From NCBI RefSeq assembly GCF_934371575.1, contig NZ_CAKRNY010000067.1:1-14904 (forward strand): a stretch of 14,904 nt of DNA, given 5' to 3'. The stretch comes from an uncultured Blautia sp. (lineage in GTDB: Bacteria > Bacillota > Clostridia > Lachnospirales > Lachnospiraceae). The position numbers were made by a program, and so were the translations under genes. Shown here one piece after another: positions 14,267 through 14,904 of this stretch (the stretch's first letter is position 1; every line of letters begins with the position of its first letter). The notes beneath the pieces were generated by a model. The model was not told the origin of the DNA, did not search any database, and saw only the letters and a list, made by a program, of their open reading frames with translations.

Positions 14267-14904
14267 ATGAAAAAAATGTGTAAAAAATTTGTCAGCCTTC
14301 TTCTTGCAGCAGCGATGGTGCTTACGATGACTGCCTTCACTTCTGTTGTTTATGCCGCTGACGAGGACAGCGTTGAAGCTGATCCGAACTTCAAGATGGG
14401 AGTTATTCTTGTAGGTGATGAGACAGAAGGATATTCTGCAGCTCATATTGCTGGTGTTAAGGAAGCAGCTAAAGAGCTGGGCCTTGAGGACAGCCAGATC
14501 ATCTGGAAGTATAAGGTTCCGGAAGATTCCAGCTGTTATGATGCAGCAATCGACCTTGTTGGTCAGGGATGTTCTATGGTAATCGGAAACAGCTATGGTC
14601 ATCAGACATATCTGGTACAGGCTGCTCAGGAATATCCGGATGTAACTTTCGTTTCCATGACAGGTGATTTTGCAGCAATCAGCGGATGCGAGAATTTCAA
14701 GAACGCATTTACTAATATCTATGAATCCCGTTATGTGTCCGGTGTTGTAGCTGGTCTGAAACTGAAAGAGATTCTTGAGGATGGTACTCTTACCACAGAG
14801 ACACAGCCAGACAGCTTTGATGCAGACGGCAATGTAAAGGTTGGTTATGTTGGAGCATTCAGCTACGCTGAGGTTGTTTCCGGTTATACTGCATTCTACC
14901 TTGG
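14267..14904 (+). CDS. BMP-family (PnrA-like) ABC transporter substrate-binding protein, 5' part
   Basis: The frame starts at ATG 14267 with AAGGAGGA (14253-14260) 6 nt upstream and runs off the window after 212 complete codons. Residues 1-31 are a signal peptide (MKKMCKKFVSLLLAAAMVLT..., with a VYA/A-type cleavage site). From about residue 43 the sequence FKMGVILVGDETEGYSAAHI, then DLVGQGCSMVIGNSYGH, EYPDVTFVSMTGD and NIYESRYVSGVVAGLKL follow the order of BMP/PnrA proteins, which bind purine nucleosides or related ligands for ABC import. Like the binding protein at 4684 it has no lipobox cysteine; the Cys at residue 5 lies before the hydrophobic core. Remaining transporter genes presumably lie to the right. 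The ligand is not readable from this part. Confidence 0.88.
   Translation, partial: MKKMCKKFVSLLLAAAMVLTMTAFTSVVYAADEDSVEADPNFKMGVILVGDETEGYSAAHIAGVKEAAKELGLEDSQIIWKYKVPEDSSCYDAAIDLVGQGCSMVIGNSYGHQTYLVQAAQEYPDVTFVSMTGDFAAISGCENFKNAFTNIYESRYVSGVVAGLKLKEILEDGTLTTETQPDSFDADGNVKVGYVGAFSYAEVVSGYTAFYL

Overview
The window looks like chromosomal DNA of an anaerobic, gut-type Firmicute of the Clostridia, most likely Lachnospiraceae. A Blautia-like genome would fit, but the genus is a guess. The grounds are the moderately AT-rich composition, strong AGGAGG-type ribosome binding sites, near-consensus sigma-A promoters, several AraC regulators tied to sugar ABC transporters, a DUF6106-type membrane protein and intrinsic terminators throughout. 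There are no RNA genes, insertion sequences or CRISPR arrays, and no sign of recent transfer. Nothing here is convincingly a wholly new system; the interest lies in regulatory architecture.

Layout. (1) 1-177 is the tail of a sugar-binding protein gene, closed by a bidirectional terminator it shares with a convergent LysR gene. (2) 253-2760 holds a divergent LysR regulator and aspA (aspartate ammonia-lyase). A textbook T-N11-A LysR box lies between them, about 68 bp upstream of the predicted aspA start of transcription. (3) 2835-4397 holds an AraC regulator followed 1 nt later by a small two-helix membrane protein of the DUF6106 type. (4) 4398-4683 is a regulatory region with an inverted repeat, a duplicated motif pair and a TATAAT box with a poor -35, as expected for an activator-dependent promoter. 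(5) 4684-13000 is a beta-galactoside operon: CUT1 solute-binding protein, two permeases, a GH2 LacZ-type beta-galactosidase and a GH42 beta-galactosidase. Two RNA hairpins inside it separate binding protein, permeases and enzymes. (6) 13043-14111 holds a terminator that contains the -35 box of the next promoter, then a second AraC regulator. (7) 14163 to the end is a promoter and the first 212 codons of a BMP-family (PnrA-like) binding protein gene, cut by the window edge.

How it works together. The first AraC protein probably senses a galactoside and activates the operon at 4631. The binding protein and permeases import short galactosides, powered by an ATPase encoded elsewhere (none lies in the operon). 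The two cytosolic beta-galactosidases then release galactose from different linkages. aspA with its LysR regulator is a separate unit for turning aspartate into fumarate and ammonia. The second AraC gene lies between the galactoside operon and the BMP gene and could regulate either.
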